Assembly: GCA_009693225.1 (NCBI GenBank)
Contig: SHXP01000124.1
Location: 1 to 7,033 of the forward strand
Length of the DNA: 7,033 bases
DNA from: Limnohabitans sp.
Lineage (GTDB): Bacteria > Pseudomonadota > Gammaproteobacteria > Burkholderiales > Burkholderiaceae_C
Direction: 5' to 3'
The translations under genes were made by a program, and so were the position numbers. The notes below the pieces were generated by a model. The model saw only the letters and a program-made list of their open reading frames with translations, made no database searches and was not told the DNA's origin. Below, in pieces: positions 1 to 6,837 of this stretch (position 1 is its first letter; each line of letters begins with the position of its first letter).

Positions 1-2
1 AT

Positions 3-167
3 GTGCGAGCCAAGGTTGAGCATGCGTTTCGGGTGATCAAGTGTCAATTTGGATACCGCAAGACGCGCTACCGTGGCTTGGCAAAGAACACAGCGCAACT
101 CATCACGCTGTTTGCACTGAGCAATTTGTGGATGGTGAGGAAACGAATCCTGGTCGCCAATGGGTGA
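3..167 (+). CDS. IS5-family transposase, C-terminal end (partial)
   Basis: This is the last 54 codons of a DDE transposase whose start lies outside the window. The frame opens at base 3 and reads VRAKVEHAFRVIKCQFGY, then TRYRGLAKNTAQLITLFALSNLW. The spacing R-(3)-E-(6)-K (R2, E6, K13 of the visible part) is the C-terminal part of the signature that carries the catalytic glutamate in IS4/IS5-type transposases. The KNTAQL..LFALSNLW tail resembles that of IS5 itself. Codons are intact up to the TGA stop, so nothing visible shows whether the whole element is functional. The element lies directly beside the truncated pump gene, which suggests that it, or a rearrangement linked to it, removed the rest of that gene. 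Confidence 0.85.
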   Translation: MRAKVEHAFRVIKCQFGYRKTRYRGLAKNTAQLITLFALSNLWMVRKRILVANG

Positions 168-294
168 GTGCGCACTAAACAGGGCAAAGCCCTCAGTGAG
201 GGGAGAAATCGCTTGAAAATGCCGCAAAAGAGAGTGATTTTGCGATCGGATCATGGCAAATTTCACATGGTGAAGATTTGCTATCCAAAAACTT
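168..294. mobile_element. non-coding tail of the IS5-family element, right end not resolved
   Basis: This stretch lies between the transposase stop and the first recognisable pump codons. It contains no credible gene. A small perfect hairpin, AGGGC-AAA-GCCCT, sits at 181-193, just after the transposase stop, but no T run follows it. The terminal inverted repeat and target duplication cannot be identified because the left end of the element is outside the window. The junction with the pump gene probably lies between about 294 and 335, where protein similarity to RND pumps fades. Confidence 0.5.
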
Positions 295-909
295 TTATAA
301 ACTGAGTTTTTCAGACCATCCATAGATTTTTTCTTCCTCAACGCCGAACAACTCGACCTTGGACATATCCTTGACGCGCAGCAATTGCTGACGAACGTCA
401 TCTGCAATCTCTTTCAATTCGACCGGCGTGAACCCGTCAGCTTGCAAGGCGTAAATGGCCCCTAAGACATCTCCGAATTCATCATTGAAAAACGGCCCTT
501 GCACACCTTGCGGCAAGTTGTGACGCATGTCGCCTATTTTTTTACGAACCGAATACCAGACATCGGCTACTTCGCCAGGCTTGGACTAATTCTTGATCTT
601 GAAAATGATTTGTGATTCACCGGGCTTGGAATAGCTGCGGATCTTGTCCGCATAAGGCACCTCCTGCAAGGTGCGCTCAAGCTTGTCAGTGACCTACTCA
701 GCAACCTTTTGCGCAGTCGCGCCCGGCCAGTAAGAGCGAACCACCATGATGCGAAAGGTAAATGGGGGATCCTCATCCTGACCGAGCTGGAAATACGCAG
801 CTATGCCCAGCACCATCAACACCACCATCAAATAGCGGGTGAACGCGCGATGGTTCAACGCCCATTCAGACAGATTAAAGCCACCGGCCCGGCCGTTCTT
901 ATGTTTCAT
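295..909 (-). pseudogene. RND efflux pump inner-membrane subunit, truncated and interrupted
   Basis: One reading frame runs from ATG at 909-907 to a stop at 295 and encodes the N-terminal fifth of an AcrB-type (RND) proton-driven exporter. Visible parts are a cytoplasmic N-terminus, the first membrane span (about residues 25-43, YLMVVLMVLGIAAYF), and the start of the periplasmic porter domain (DEDPPFTFRIMVVRSYWPGATAQKVAE, and later LPQGVQGPFFNDEFGDVLGAIYAL). Two in-frame stops break it: TAG at 696-694 between KVAE and VTDKLERTLQEVPYADKIRSYSKPGESQIIFKIKN is read where the family usually has Gln, and TAG at 588-586 lies before SKPGEVADVWYSVRKK. After VELFGVEEEKIY the sequence stops resembling RND pumps; about 200 of roughly 1,000 expected residues remain. 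The start overlaps the stop of the upstream adaptor gene (ATGA), the normal efflux-operon layout. The pump's substrate cannot be told. It is certainly non-functional as read. Confidence 0.9.
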
Positions 910-1932
910 GGCTGCTCACCGGCAGCTTTGTAATAAGTGACCCTTTGTCCGCCGGACAACACATGCACGCCGGCCGTCACCACTTGTTGACCCGGCTCTA
1001 ATCCACTGCTGCTGATGACCTGATTGTCATGAACACCACTGACCTGTACCACCTGAGCGCGCACTTTCATGCTCGCCGGATCGACTGTCCACACGCTGGT
1101 TTTTCCTGCTGCCAGCCAGACTGCCGAGGTGGGCAGTGTCATCGCCTCGAGACCGGCAGGCGCACTCAAAAACACTGTGGCCCCCGTAGTGCCCAGCGGT
1201 ATCTTCAGGTTGTCCAAGGCCACCTTGACGGTAAAGGTACGGGTGACAGGGTCTGCGCTGGCGGCAATTTCATTCACCTTGGCAGACAACCATTGAGCGC
1301 CGCCCCAAAGCTTGACCTTGACCGCCTGGCCTTTTTTGACCGAAGTCACTTTGTCCTCAAGCACGGCAAAAACCACATCGCGGGGGCCATCTTATGCCAG
1401 ACGCATGACGGTCACGCCGGCACTGACCACCTGCCCGACTTCTGCGTCCACCCCGGTGATCACCCCGGCCTTGTCAGCAACCAATTTGCTGTAACTCAAT
1501 TGATTGCTCTGGCCAGAGTTGCACCCGGGCCTGCTCAAGTTGAGCTTGCGCGGACTTGAGGACCGTTTCGCGGCGCTTGAAGTCTGCCACCGCCAAATCA
1601 TGGTTGGTTTGCGCCGCATTCCATTGAGCGCGGGCGTTGTCGACCGACAAACGGTAATCCTGTGCATCGATTTCTGCCAGCAGCTGACCTGCCTTGACCC
1701 GCTGCCTGAGTTCCACATGGCGAGCCGTCAACTTGCCGCCAACCCGCAAACCCAGCCGCGACTCGACCCTGGTGAGGACTTCCCCGGCAAATTCAGAATC
1801 GGCAGAAAGTATGGATTTGCTGACCCGTAAAACCTGGGCAGCTCTGACCGGGGCCTGGATATCAGGTGCGGGCGTACAGGCGGCCAGGCCAGCGGCAATG
1901 GCGATGAAAAAGACTCGGGTACGACAAAGCAT
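906..1932 (-). pseudogene. RND efflux periplasmic adaptor (membrane-fusion lipoprotein), frameshifted
   Basis: This was the adaptor that links the inner-membrane pump to an outer-membrane channel. It begins MLCRTRVFFIAIAAGLAACTP, a lipoprotein signal with lipobox LAAC and lipidated Cys19. Then follow the first lipoyl/barrel half (VRVGG-like LRVGGKLTARHVELRQRVKAGQLLAEID), a helical hairpin (DYRLSVDNARAQWNAAQTNHDLAVADFKRRETVLKSAQAQLEQARVQL), the second lipoyl half (SYSKLVADKAGVITGVDAEVGQVVSAGVTVMRLA), and the beta-barrel and membrane-proximal domains to the end. The frame shifts near 1512-1525: one extra base, since the span of 1,027 bases leaves a remainder of 1. An in-frame TAA at 1394-1392 interrupts MRLA and DGPRDVVFAV, where Gln is usual. 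Both lesions lie before the C-terminal domains. Length without them would be about 342 residues, normal for the family. Confidence 0.9.
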
Positions 1933-1957
1933 GGGATTGACCTGGAAATGAATAATA

Positions 1958-1985
1958 TTAATGACTGACTGGTTAGTAATCTAAT
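1958..1985 (+). promoter_or_regulatory. tentative promoter for hpnC
   Basis: The only space available for an hpnC promoter before the adaptor gene is 1933-2022. The best -10 there is TCTAAT at 1980-1985 (five of six consensus bases), with a poor -35 (TTAATG, 1958-1963) 16 bases upstream. If right, it is back to back with the efflux promoter and covered by the same palindrome. Promoters inside the dead adaptor gene are an alternative. No strong ribosome-binding site precedes the hpnC ATG. Confidence 0.3.
1961..1980. promoter_or_regulatory. probable TetR-family operator
   Basis: The 20 bases ATGACTGACTGGTTAGTAAT form an imperfect palindrome: 14 of 20 positions match the reverse complement, with symmetric AT-ACT-AC and GT-AGT-AT half-sites. 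Operators of this size and ACTGACT/GGTTAGT character are common in front of RND efflux operons controlled by TetR/AcrR repressors. It abuts and overlaps the -10 of the efflux promoter (1983-1978), where a bound repressor would block RNA polymerase. No TetR gene is in the window, so the regulator is inferred. Confidence 0.6.
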
Positions 1986-2006
1986 TCTGATCGGCTTTTT
2001 TGTCAA
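1978..2006 (-). promoter_or_regulatory. sigma-70 type promoter of the efflux operon
   Basis: On the minus strand a perfect -35 TTGACA (2006-2001) is followed by a 17-base spacer and the -10 TAGATT (1983-1978, four of six consensus bases). Transcription would start near 1970 and lead into the adaptor start at 1932, leaving a leader of about 40 bases. The promoter looks undamaged although both genes behind it are broken. Transcription was not tested. Confidence 0.65.
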
Positions 2007-2022
2007 GCCACAATACAAAACC

Positions 2023-2799
2023 ATGTCTACTGTCGGTCACTACGAGAACTTCCCGGTCGCATCACTGGTGTGCTCGCCGCATTTGCGCAAGCCGATTGTG
2101 GCCATCTACCACTTTGCCCGCACTGCGGACGACATCGCCGATGAAGGCGACGCCCTTGCCGCCGAGCGCCTGGACAGCCTGCAAAGCATCCGCAGGGATT
2201 TGCTAGCAATGTGCACAGATGCAGACTTTGTCAGCGCACGCTGGTCGCATGTGCTGAACCCATTGCATAAGCAGATACAGGACCTCGCCCTGCCGGTGCA
2301 ATTGCTGCTGGATTTGCTGGATGCGTTTGAACAGGACGTGGTTTACACCCGGGACCGGCGCCGCTATACCGGCCGCGCAGAACTGCTTGACTATTGCACC
2401 CGCTCGGCCAACCCGATCGGGCGGTTGCTGCTGCATTTGTACAGCATCCATTCCACGCAGGCATTGGCGCACAGTGATGCGGTTTGCTCCTCCCTGCAGC
2501 TGATCAATTTCTGGCAGGATTTAAGCGTGGATATCCCCAGAGGACGGCTTTACCTGCCGGCCGATGCTGTGTTGCGCGAGGAAATCGCATTTGCCCGTCA
2601 ACTCATGGAGCAAGGCGCGGCGCTGGTGCACCAGGTGCCTGGACGCGCCGGCTGGGAATTGCGTCTGGTGGTGCAAGGTGGTTTACGCATACTGGACAAA
2701 ATTGAAGCCACTGACACCCTGCGTGAGCGCCCGCGGCTTCATGCCCTCGACAAAGTCATCATGCTCCTGCGCAGTCTGTGGATGCGTGCAAGTGACTGA
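2023..2799 (+). CDS. hpnC: hydroxysqualene synthase HpnC (squalene/phytoene synthase family)
   Basis: This 258-residue enzyme of the trans-isoprenyl diphosphate synthase fold converts presqualene diphosphate to hydroxysqualene, the second step of the HpnCDE route to squalene, in the cytoplasm or at the membrane face. The start MSTVGHYENFPVAS is typical of HpnC (an N-terminal HYENFPV). The two Asp-rich diphosphate/Mg-binding motifs are AFARTADDIADEGD-like (Asp36, Asp37, Asp40) and NFWQDLSVD (Asp166, Asp170) before IPRGRLYLP. The YCTRSANPIGRLLL segment (about 124-137) is characteristic and separates it from HpnD, which has YCHLVAGVVG. It is the first gene of the + strand cluster and ends 39 bases before hpnD. 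The ATG at 2023 is chosen by homology because the upstream bases show no clear Shine-Dalgarno sequence. No lesion is seen. Confidence 0.9.
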   Translation: MSTVGHYENFPVASLVCSPHLRKPIVAIYHFARTADDIADEGDALAAERLDSLQSIRRDLLAMCTDADFVSARWSHVLNPLHKQIQDLALPVQLLLDLLDAFEQDVVYTRDRRRYTGRAELLDYCTRSANPIGRLLLHLYSIHSTQALAHSDAVCSSLQLINFWQDLSVDIPRGRLYLPADAVLREEIAFARQLMEQGAALVHQVPGRAGWELRLVVQGGLRILDKIEATDTLRERPRLHALDKVIMLLRSLWMRASD

Positions 2800-2838
2800 G
2801 GGACTGTTACGCACGCCTGCAATGTCACAATCCTGCCT

Positions 2839-3678
2839 ATGACACCACAGCAATACGTGCAAGATAAAGCTGCCGGTTCCGGTAGCAGCTTTTATTACGC
2901 CTTTTTGTTTTTACCGCCACCCAAACGCGCTGCCATCACGGCTTTTTATGCGTTTTGCCGCGAGGTGGATGATGTGGTTGATGAGGTGCAGGACGCGGGT
3001 GTCGCCGCCCAGAAACTGCAATGGTGGCAACTCGAAGTCGCCCGCAGTTTTACCGGTCAGGCACAGCACCCGGTCATGCAGGCATTGATGCCGCTGACAG
3101 ACACTTTCGGCATCACGCAAGACCATTTGCAACACGTGATACAGGGCTGCGACATGGATCTGCGGCAAACGCGTTACCTTGACTTTGCCGCGCTGCAAAC
3201 CTATTGCCACCTGGTCGCCGGCGTGGTGGGCGAAGTGGCGGCGCGCATATTCGGCCAGACTCAGCCGCAAACCACTGCTTACGCGCACACGCTGGGCCTG
3301 GCGTTCCAGTTGACCAACATCATCCGCGATGTCGGAGAGGACGCCTTGCGCGGTCGCATTTACCTGCCGGTACAGGATTTGCAGCAGTTCGGTGTCAAGG
3401 CTGCCGATCTTTTGCAACGTCGCGATTCACCCGCCTTTCAGGCGCTGATGCGTTTCCAGGCAGAACGCGCCCGGGGTTTGTATGAGCAGGCCCTGGACAT
3501 CCTGCCTGCCGGAAATTGGCGCAGCCAGAAGCCGGGTTTGATGATGGCCAGCATCTACCGCACCTTGCTCAACGAAATAGAGGCCGCGCAATTTCCGGTG
3601 CTGACACAACGCGTGTCACTGACGCCGGTGCGCAAACTCTGGCTGGCCTGGAAGATGCAGGCACTGGGGCGTTTTTGA
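2839..3678 (+). CDS. hpnD: presqualene diphosphate synthase HpnD
   Basis: This 279-residue enzyme performs head-to-head condensation of two farnesyl diphosphates to presqualene diphosphate, the first committed step to squalene and hopanoids. The start MTPQQYVQDKAAGSGSSFYYAFLFLPPPKR is the family's usual N-terminus (GSSFYY..FLFLP). The first Asp motif is YAFCREVDDVVDE (Asp44, Asp45, Asp48); the second is TNIIRDVGEDALRGRIYLP (Asp164, Asp168). The YCHLVAGVVGEV segment (122-133) is the family signature of squalene and phytoene synthases. The enzyme is a paralogue of HpnC next door. Phytoene synthase is the main alternative, but the hpnC and hpnE neighbours make the HpnD assignment much more likely. 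Its stop codon overlaps the hpnE start (TTGA), so translation is probably coupled. Confidence 0.92.
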   Translation: MTPQQYVQDKAAGSGSSFYYAFLFLPPPKRAAITAFYAFCREVDDVVDEVQDAGVAAQKLQWWQLEVARSFTGQAQHPVMQALMPLTDTFGITQDHLQHVIQGCDMDLRQTRYLDFAALQTYCHLVAGVVGEVAARIFGQTQPQTTAYAHTLGLAFQLTNIIRDVGEDALRGRIYLPVQDLQQFGVKAADLLQRRDSPAFQALMRFQAERARGLYEQALDILPAGNWRSQKPGLMMASIYRTLLNEIEAAQFPVLTQRVSLTPVRKLWLAWKMQALGRF

Positions 3679-4931
3679 ACAAAGTCACCATCATCGGCGG
3701 TGGCTGGGCGGGACTTTCTGCTGCGGTGCACGCCGTACAAGCAGGCTGGCAGGTGCGCCTGCTGGAAGCCGCACCTCAGACCGGTGGCAGAGCACGTCGC
3801 ATCACTCGCCATGGACTGGCGCTGGACAACGGCCAACATATTCTGATCGGCGCTTACCGGGACACTCTGGCTTTGCTGCGACTGGTCGGTGTGGATCCCG
3901 AGAAGCATTTGTATCGCATGCCGCTGACACTGCGCACCCCTGAAGGTGCCGGTCTGCGTCTGCCCGGTATTCCTGCTCCTTTCAATGTGCTTGCCGCAAT
4001 CGCCAGCGCACAGGGTTGGACCTGGCAGGATAAATGGGCGTTCATCCGCACGGCGTTGAAATGGCAGCGACAGAATTTTGAATGTCCTGAGGCGCTCACT
4101 GTGGCCGGCTTGTGCCAAGGTTTACCGCCCGCCGTCATGGCTTGGATGATCGAACCTTTGTGCGCGTCCGCCCTCAATCTGCCTGTACACAGCGCCGGCG
4201 CACGTGTCTTTTTGCAGGTGCTTAAAGATGCGCTGATGGGCGGCCCGGGCAGCAGCGATATGTTGATACCGCGTTGTGATCAAAGTTTGCTCATGCCCGA
4301 TGCGGCTGTTGACTGGTTGAAGCAGCGCGGCGCAGAGCTGATCACAGGTCATCCTGTTCATGATTTGTCAGCGCATATGCCCGGCCCGGTCGTGCTCGCC
4401 TGTCCTGCCCGCGAGGCTGCACGCCTGACGCAGCGATTCAATCCCGCCTGGGCTGCACGCGCGGGCGGCTTGCAGCACACTGCCATAGCCACTGTATATC
4501 TGCAAGCCAATACAGCCCTGCATTGGCCCTTTCCGGTGATGGCACTCAGAAGCAATGCGCAGGCGCCTGCGCAGTTTGCATTTGACAAAGACCGTCTGAG
4601 TCAACTGCCGGATCTGCGGGGCGTCATTGCGCTGGTAGTCAGTGCGTGTGTGGGTGACAGAGACAGCGTCACAGCGGCTGTTTTGCAGCAAGTTCGCGAA
4701 CAGCTGCACTTACCCGGTGCTACGGTGCTTTTTTCTGTGCTGGAAAAACGCGCCGCTTTTGCCTGCACACCGGGCGTACTCAGACCGTCGGCCCGGGTCA
4801 ATGAGAATATCTTCGCCTGCGGTGATTATGTGGACGGTCCCTATCCTTCAACCTTGGAGGGCGCGGTCAGATCAGGGTTACAAGCCGTGGCTTTGCTGGG
4901 AGGTCCGCATATGGGCGAAAATACTGCATGA
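3675..4931 (+). CDS. hpnE: hydroxysqualene dehydroxylase HpnE (FAD amine-oxidase family)
   Basis: This 418-residue flavoprotein reduces hydroxysqualene to squalene, closing the HpnD-HpnC-HpnE pathway. The dinucleotide-binding motif is at the N-terminus: VTIIGGGWAGLSAAVHA (GxGxxG at residues 8-13), with Glu31 at the end of the second strand (LLEAA) and then GGRARR (38-43). The C-terminal FAD motif is FACGDYVDGPYPSTLEGAVRSG (about 380-401). The reading frame is open upstream to 3516 inside hpnD, but the flavin motif should sit near the N-terminus. TTG at 3675 therefore fits: it overlaps the hpnD TGA as TTGA and has GGGG (3667-3670) a few bases upstream as a ribosome-binding site. Use of a TTG start is inferred. 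The family also includes phytoene desaturases; the neighbours favour HpnE. Confidence 0.88.
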   Translation: MNKVTIIGGGWAGLSAAVHAVQAGWQVRLLEAAPQTGGRARRITRHGLALDNGQHILIGAYRDTLALLRLVGVDPEKHLYRMPLTLRTPEGAGLRLPGIPAPFNVLAAIASAQGWTWQDKWAFIRTALKWQRQNFECPEALTVAGLCQGLPPAVMAWMIEPLCASALNLPVHSAGARVFLQVLKDALMGGPGSSDMLIPRCDQSLLMPDAAVDWLKQRGAELITGHPVHDLSAHMPGPVVLACPAREAARLTQRFNPAWAARAGGLQHTAIATVYLQANTALHWPFPVMALRSNAQAPAQFAFDKDRLSQLPDLRGVIALVVSACVGDRDSVTAAVLQQVREQLHLPGATVLFSVLEKRAAFACTPGVLRPSARVNENIFACGDYVDGPYPSTLEGAVRSGLQAVALLGGPHMGENTA

Positions 4932-6022
4932 CCTCGACACCCAGATTCACAGCTGAACCGGCTTACCGCCACGGCCAGGCTGCCAAAACAGCCATTATTT
5001 ATTGCAACCTCGGAACCCCACAAGCACCCACGGCACACGCCTTGCGCCGCTACCTTGCTGAATTTTTAAGCGACCCACGGGTGGTTGAGATTCCCCGTTT
5101 TTTATGGATGCTGATTCTTCACGGCATCATTTTGCGGGTTCGCCCGGCCAAATCCGCGCACAAATACGCCAGCATCTGGACCGAAGAAGGCTCCCCCCTC
5201 AAAGTCTGGACCGATAAACAAAGTCAGAGGCTGCAAGCACTGTTCAACCCTGATCAATTGCTTGTGCGTTACGCCATGCGCTATGGCTCGCCTGCCATTC
5301 CCCAGGTGCTGGATGAATTAAAAGCCCTGGGTGTTAACCGCGTGCTGGTTCTGCCCGCTTATCCTCAGTATTCCGCCACAACCACAGCCAGCGTGTTTGA
5401 TGCGGTTTACACCTGGGGCTTGCGCACCCGTTACCTGCCCGAAATCCGCTTTGTCAACCATTACCACGACCACCCTGCTTATATCGCCGCACTGGCTGAC
5501 ACCATCCGCTCGCACTGGACAGCAAACGGCCGCAGTGAACAACTGGTGATGAGTTTTCATGGCGTGCCTGAGCGCACCCTGAAACTCGGTGACCCTTATC
5601 ACTGCGAATGCCACAAAACAGCCCGCCTGTTGGCACAGGCGCTGCAATTACAGCCTGAAGAATACAAGGTGTGTTTCCAGTCCAGGTTCGGCAAAGCCAA
5701 ATGGCTCGAACCCTACACTGAACCGACCGTCCGTGAATTGGCCAGGCAGGGCTGTAAATCTGTCGATATTGTTTGCCCCGGCTTTGTCTGCGACTGCCTG
5801 GAAACCCTCGAGGAAATCGCCCTGGAAGTCAAAGCAGCGTTCCTGGAGGAAGGCGGCTCGCAATTCCAGTACATCGCTTGTCTCAATGACAACCCGGTCT
5901 GGATAGAAGGCTTAAAAGGGATTGCGGAAGTGCACCTGGCAGGCTGGCCTTTATCAGGCGGTACAGAGGCGGAAAGAGCCCGGTCCCGTCAGGCCGCTGT
6001 GGCCATGGGCGCAAGTGACTGA
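4928..6022 (+). CDS. hemH: ferrochelatase HemH
   Basis: This 364-residue enzyme inserts Fe2+ into protoporphyrin IX, the last step of protoheme synthesis, in the cytoplasm or at the membrane. Near the N-terminus TAIIYCNLGTP..APT..ALRRYLAEFLSDPRVVEIPR is typical. RYAMRYGSPAI (114-124) lines the active site. SFHGVPERTLKLGDPYHCECHKTARLL (209-234) carries the catalytic His211, and VCPGFVCDCLETLEEIALE (282-300) carries Glu292, which matches the metal-handling Glu of known ferrochelatases. Several Cys are present (226, 228, 283, 288, 290); whether any binds an iron-sulfur cluster cannot be told. The start ATG overlaps the hpnE stop as ATGA, so it is probably translationally coupled to hpnE. A GGGAGG (4898-4903) lies 24 bases upstream, too far for normal use. 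The gene ends 4 bases from the convergent HTH gene. Confidence 0.95.
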   Translation: MTSTPRFTAEPAYRHGQAAKTAIIYCNLGTPQAPTAHALRRYLAEFLSDPRVVEIPRFLWMLILHGIILRVRPAKSAHKYASIWTEEGSPLKVWTDKQSQRLQALFNPDQLLVRYAMRYGSPAIPQVLDELKALGVNRVLVLPAYPQYSATTTASVFDAVYTWGLRTRYLPEIRFVNHYHDHPAYIAALADTIRSHWTANGRSEQLVMSFHGVPERTLKLGDPYHCECHKTARLLAQALQLQPEEYKVCFQSRFGKAKWLEPYTEPTVRELARQGCKSVDIVCPGFVCDCLETLEEIALEVKAAFLEEGGSQFQYIACLNDNPVWIEGLKGIAEVHLAGWPLSGGTEAERARSRQAAVAMGASD

Positions 6023-6026
6023 AGCC

Positions 6027-6815
6027 TTATTTGCCGGCTGTCGGTTTGTCAGATGCGACAGGCTGGCCGCCGGCAGCAGTGTTGGAAGCGGCTTGGGCAT
6101 CTGTCAGATTCGACTGATTCTCTGCAGGTACTGCGGGAACCTGAATCGGCGGTGGCGCAGGCGCGGCATTTTCCTGGCCGGTAACTTCGGCCTTTTCTTC
6201 CACGGCCTTGGGTCTTAACAGGGCCGCAACCGCAATAGCCACCAGAAACAAGGCGAATATCTTAATGATGTAATTGCCGCCCCCCGGTGCGGGCGCCGCA
6301 TCAGCAGTTTGAGCTGATGTATCCATCTCATCGTCGGGTGATGTGTCGGCAGTTGCAGGAGCTGTGACTTGCGCGGCTTGAGCTTCAGGGAATGCTTGCG
6401 CAGGCAGATCAAGGTCTTCAGGCGGTTGAGCCAGAAAATGCAAGGCTTCGCTTCGCATCAGCGCTGCATTCGAAGGTTCATTGGCCGGTATTTTGACCGC
6501 AGGCGGGGTTGAAACTGCAAGTTCGTGCGCCACAGGTGCAAGCAGTGTTTCTGTCTGGGGCTGAGGTATTTCAAGCACGGGGGGAGCAACCTGCCCGAAC
6601 AACTGATCCTCGGTCATTTGCAAAAGTGCAGCCACTTTACGTGCCGCAGTCAGCTTGACATTTTCACTGTAAAAAGCGCTGGTGCCGCCCTCTTCAATTT
6701 GTTTGATTTGCTTGACTGACAAACATGCCAGGGTAGCCAGGTCAGTAGACGCCCAGCCCAAGGCTTCACGTTTGAGTCGAACGGACTGACCGTCAATCTG
6801 AGAGATGTCCGACAT
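6027..6815 (-). CDS. RodZ-like HTH protein with one membrane span
   Basis: This is a 262-residue protein. Residues about 10-75 are a Cro/XRE-type helix-turn-helix like that of RodZ (QSVRLKREALGWASTDLATLACLSVKQIKQIEEG, then SAFYSENVKLTAARKVAALLQM). A long Pro/Ala/Glu-rich linker follows (about 76-180), then one membrane span (183-200, YIIKIFALFLVAIAVAALL), then a 60-residue low-complexity Ala/Pro/Gln tail. RodZ uses this plan to tie the MreB cytoskeleton to the envelope; here the tail is short and lacks the folded periplasmic domain of true RodZ. It sits 22 bases downstream of a bactofilin gene in the same direction, which supports a shape or envelope scaffold role rather than gene regulation. 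ATG at 6815 is chosen because it directly precedes the HTH. Only a weak AAAGGC lies upstream. DNA binding and the orientation of the span are unknown. Confidence 0.75.
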   Translation of the reverse strand: MSDISQIDGQSVRLKREALGWASTDLATLACLSVKQIKQIEEGGTSAFYSENVKLTAARKVAALLQMTEDQLFGQVAPPVLEIPQPQTETLLAPVAHELAVSTPPAVKIPANEPSNAALMRSEALHFLAQPPEDLDLPAQAFPEAQAAQVTAPATADTSPDDEMDTSAQTADAAPAPGGGNYIIKIFALFLVAIAVAALLRPKAVEEKAEVTGQENAAPAPPPIQVPAVPAENQSNLTDAQAASNTAAGGQPVASDKPTAGK

Positions 6816-6837
6816 TTAAAGCCTTTGAACTGAAAAC

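Noticed and set aside
181..193. Hairpin AGGGC-AAA-GCCCT as a transposase terminator
   Set aside because: The stem is only 5 bp and no T run follows, so it is not a convincing intrinsic terminator.
295..909. HpnN, the RND-type hopanoid transporter, because hpn genes are next door
   Set aside because: The fragment matches AcrB-type drug pumps (N-terminal span, DEDPPF, porter domain) with an adaptor lipoprotein partner and is transcribed away from the hpn genes. HpnN belongs to a different RND branch that works without such an adaptor.
1029..1559. A 176-codon open frame on the + strand, antisense to the adaptor pseudogene
   Set aside because: It has no recognisable domain, while the opposite strand clearly encodes adaptor sequence in two frames. 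It is a shadow of GC-rich coding sequence.
3516..3674. Upstream extension of the hpnE frame inside hpnD
   Set aside because: The extra residues resemble nothing and would put the flavin-binding motif about 60 residues in; hpnD clearly uses this DNA in another frame.
2788..6022. The same 12 bases, GCAAGTGACTGA, end both hpnC (2788-2799) and hemH (6011-6022)
   Set aside because: About one or two chance 12-base matches are expected in 7 kb; the flanks differ and no mobile boundary is implied.
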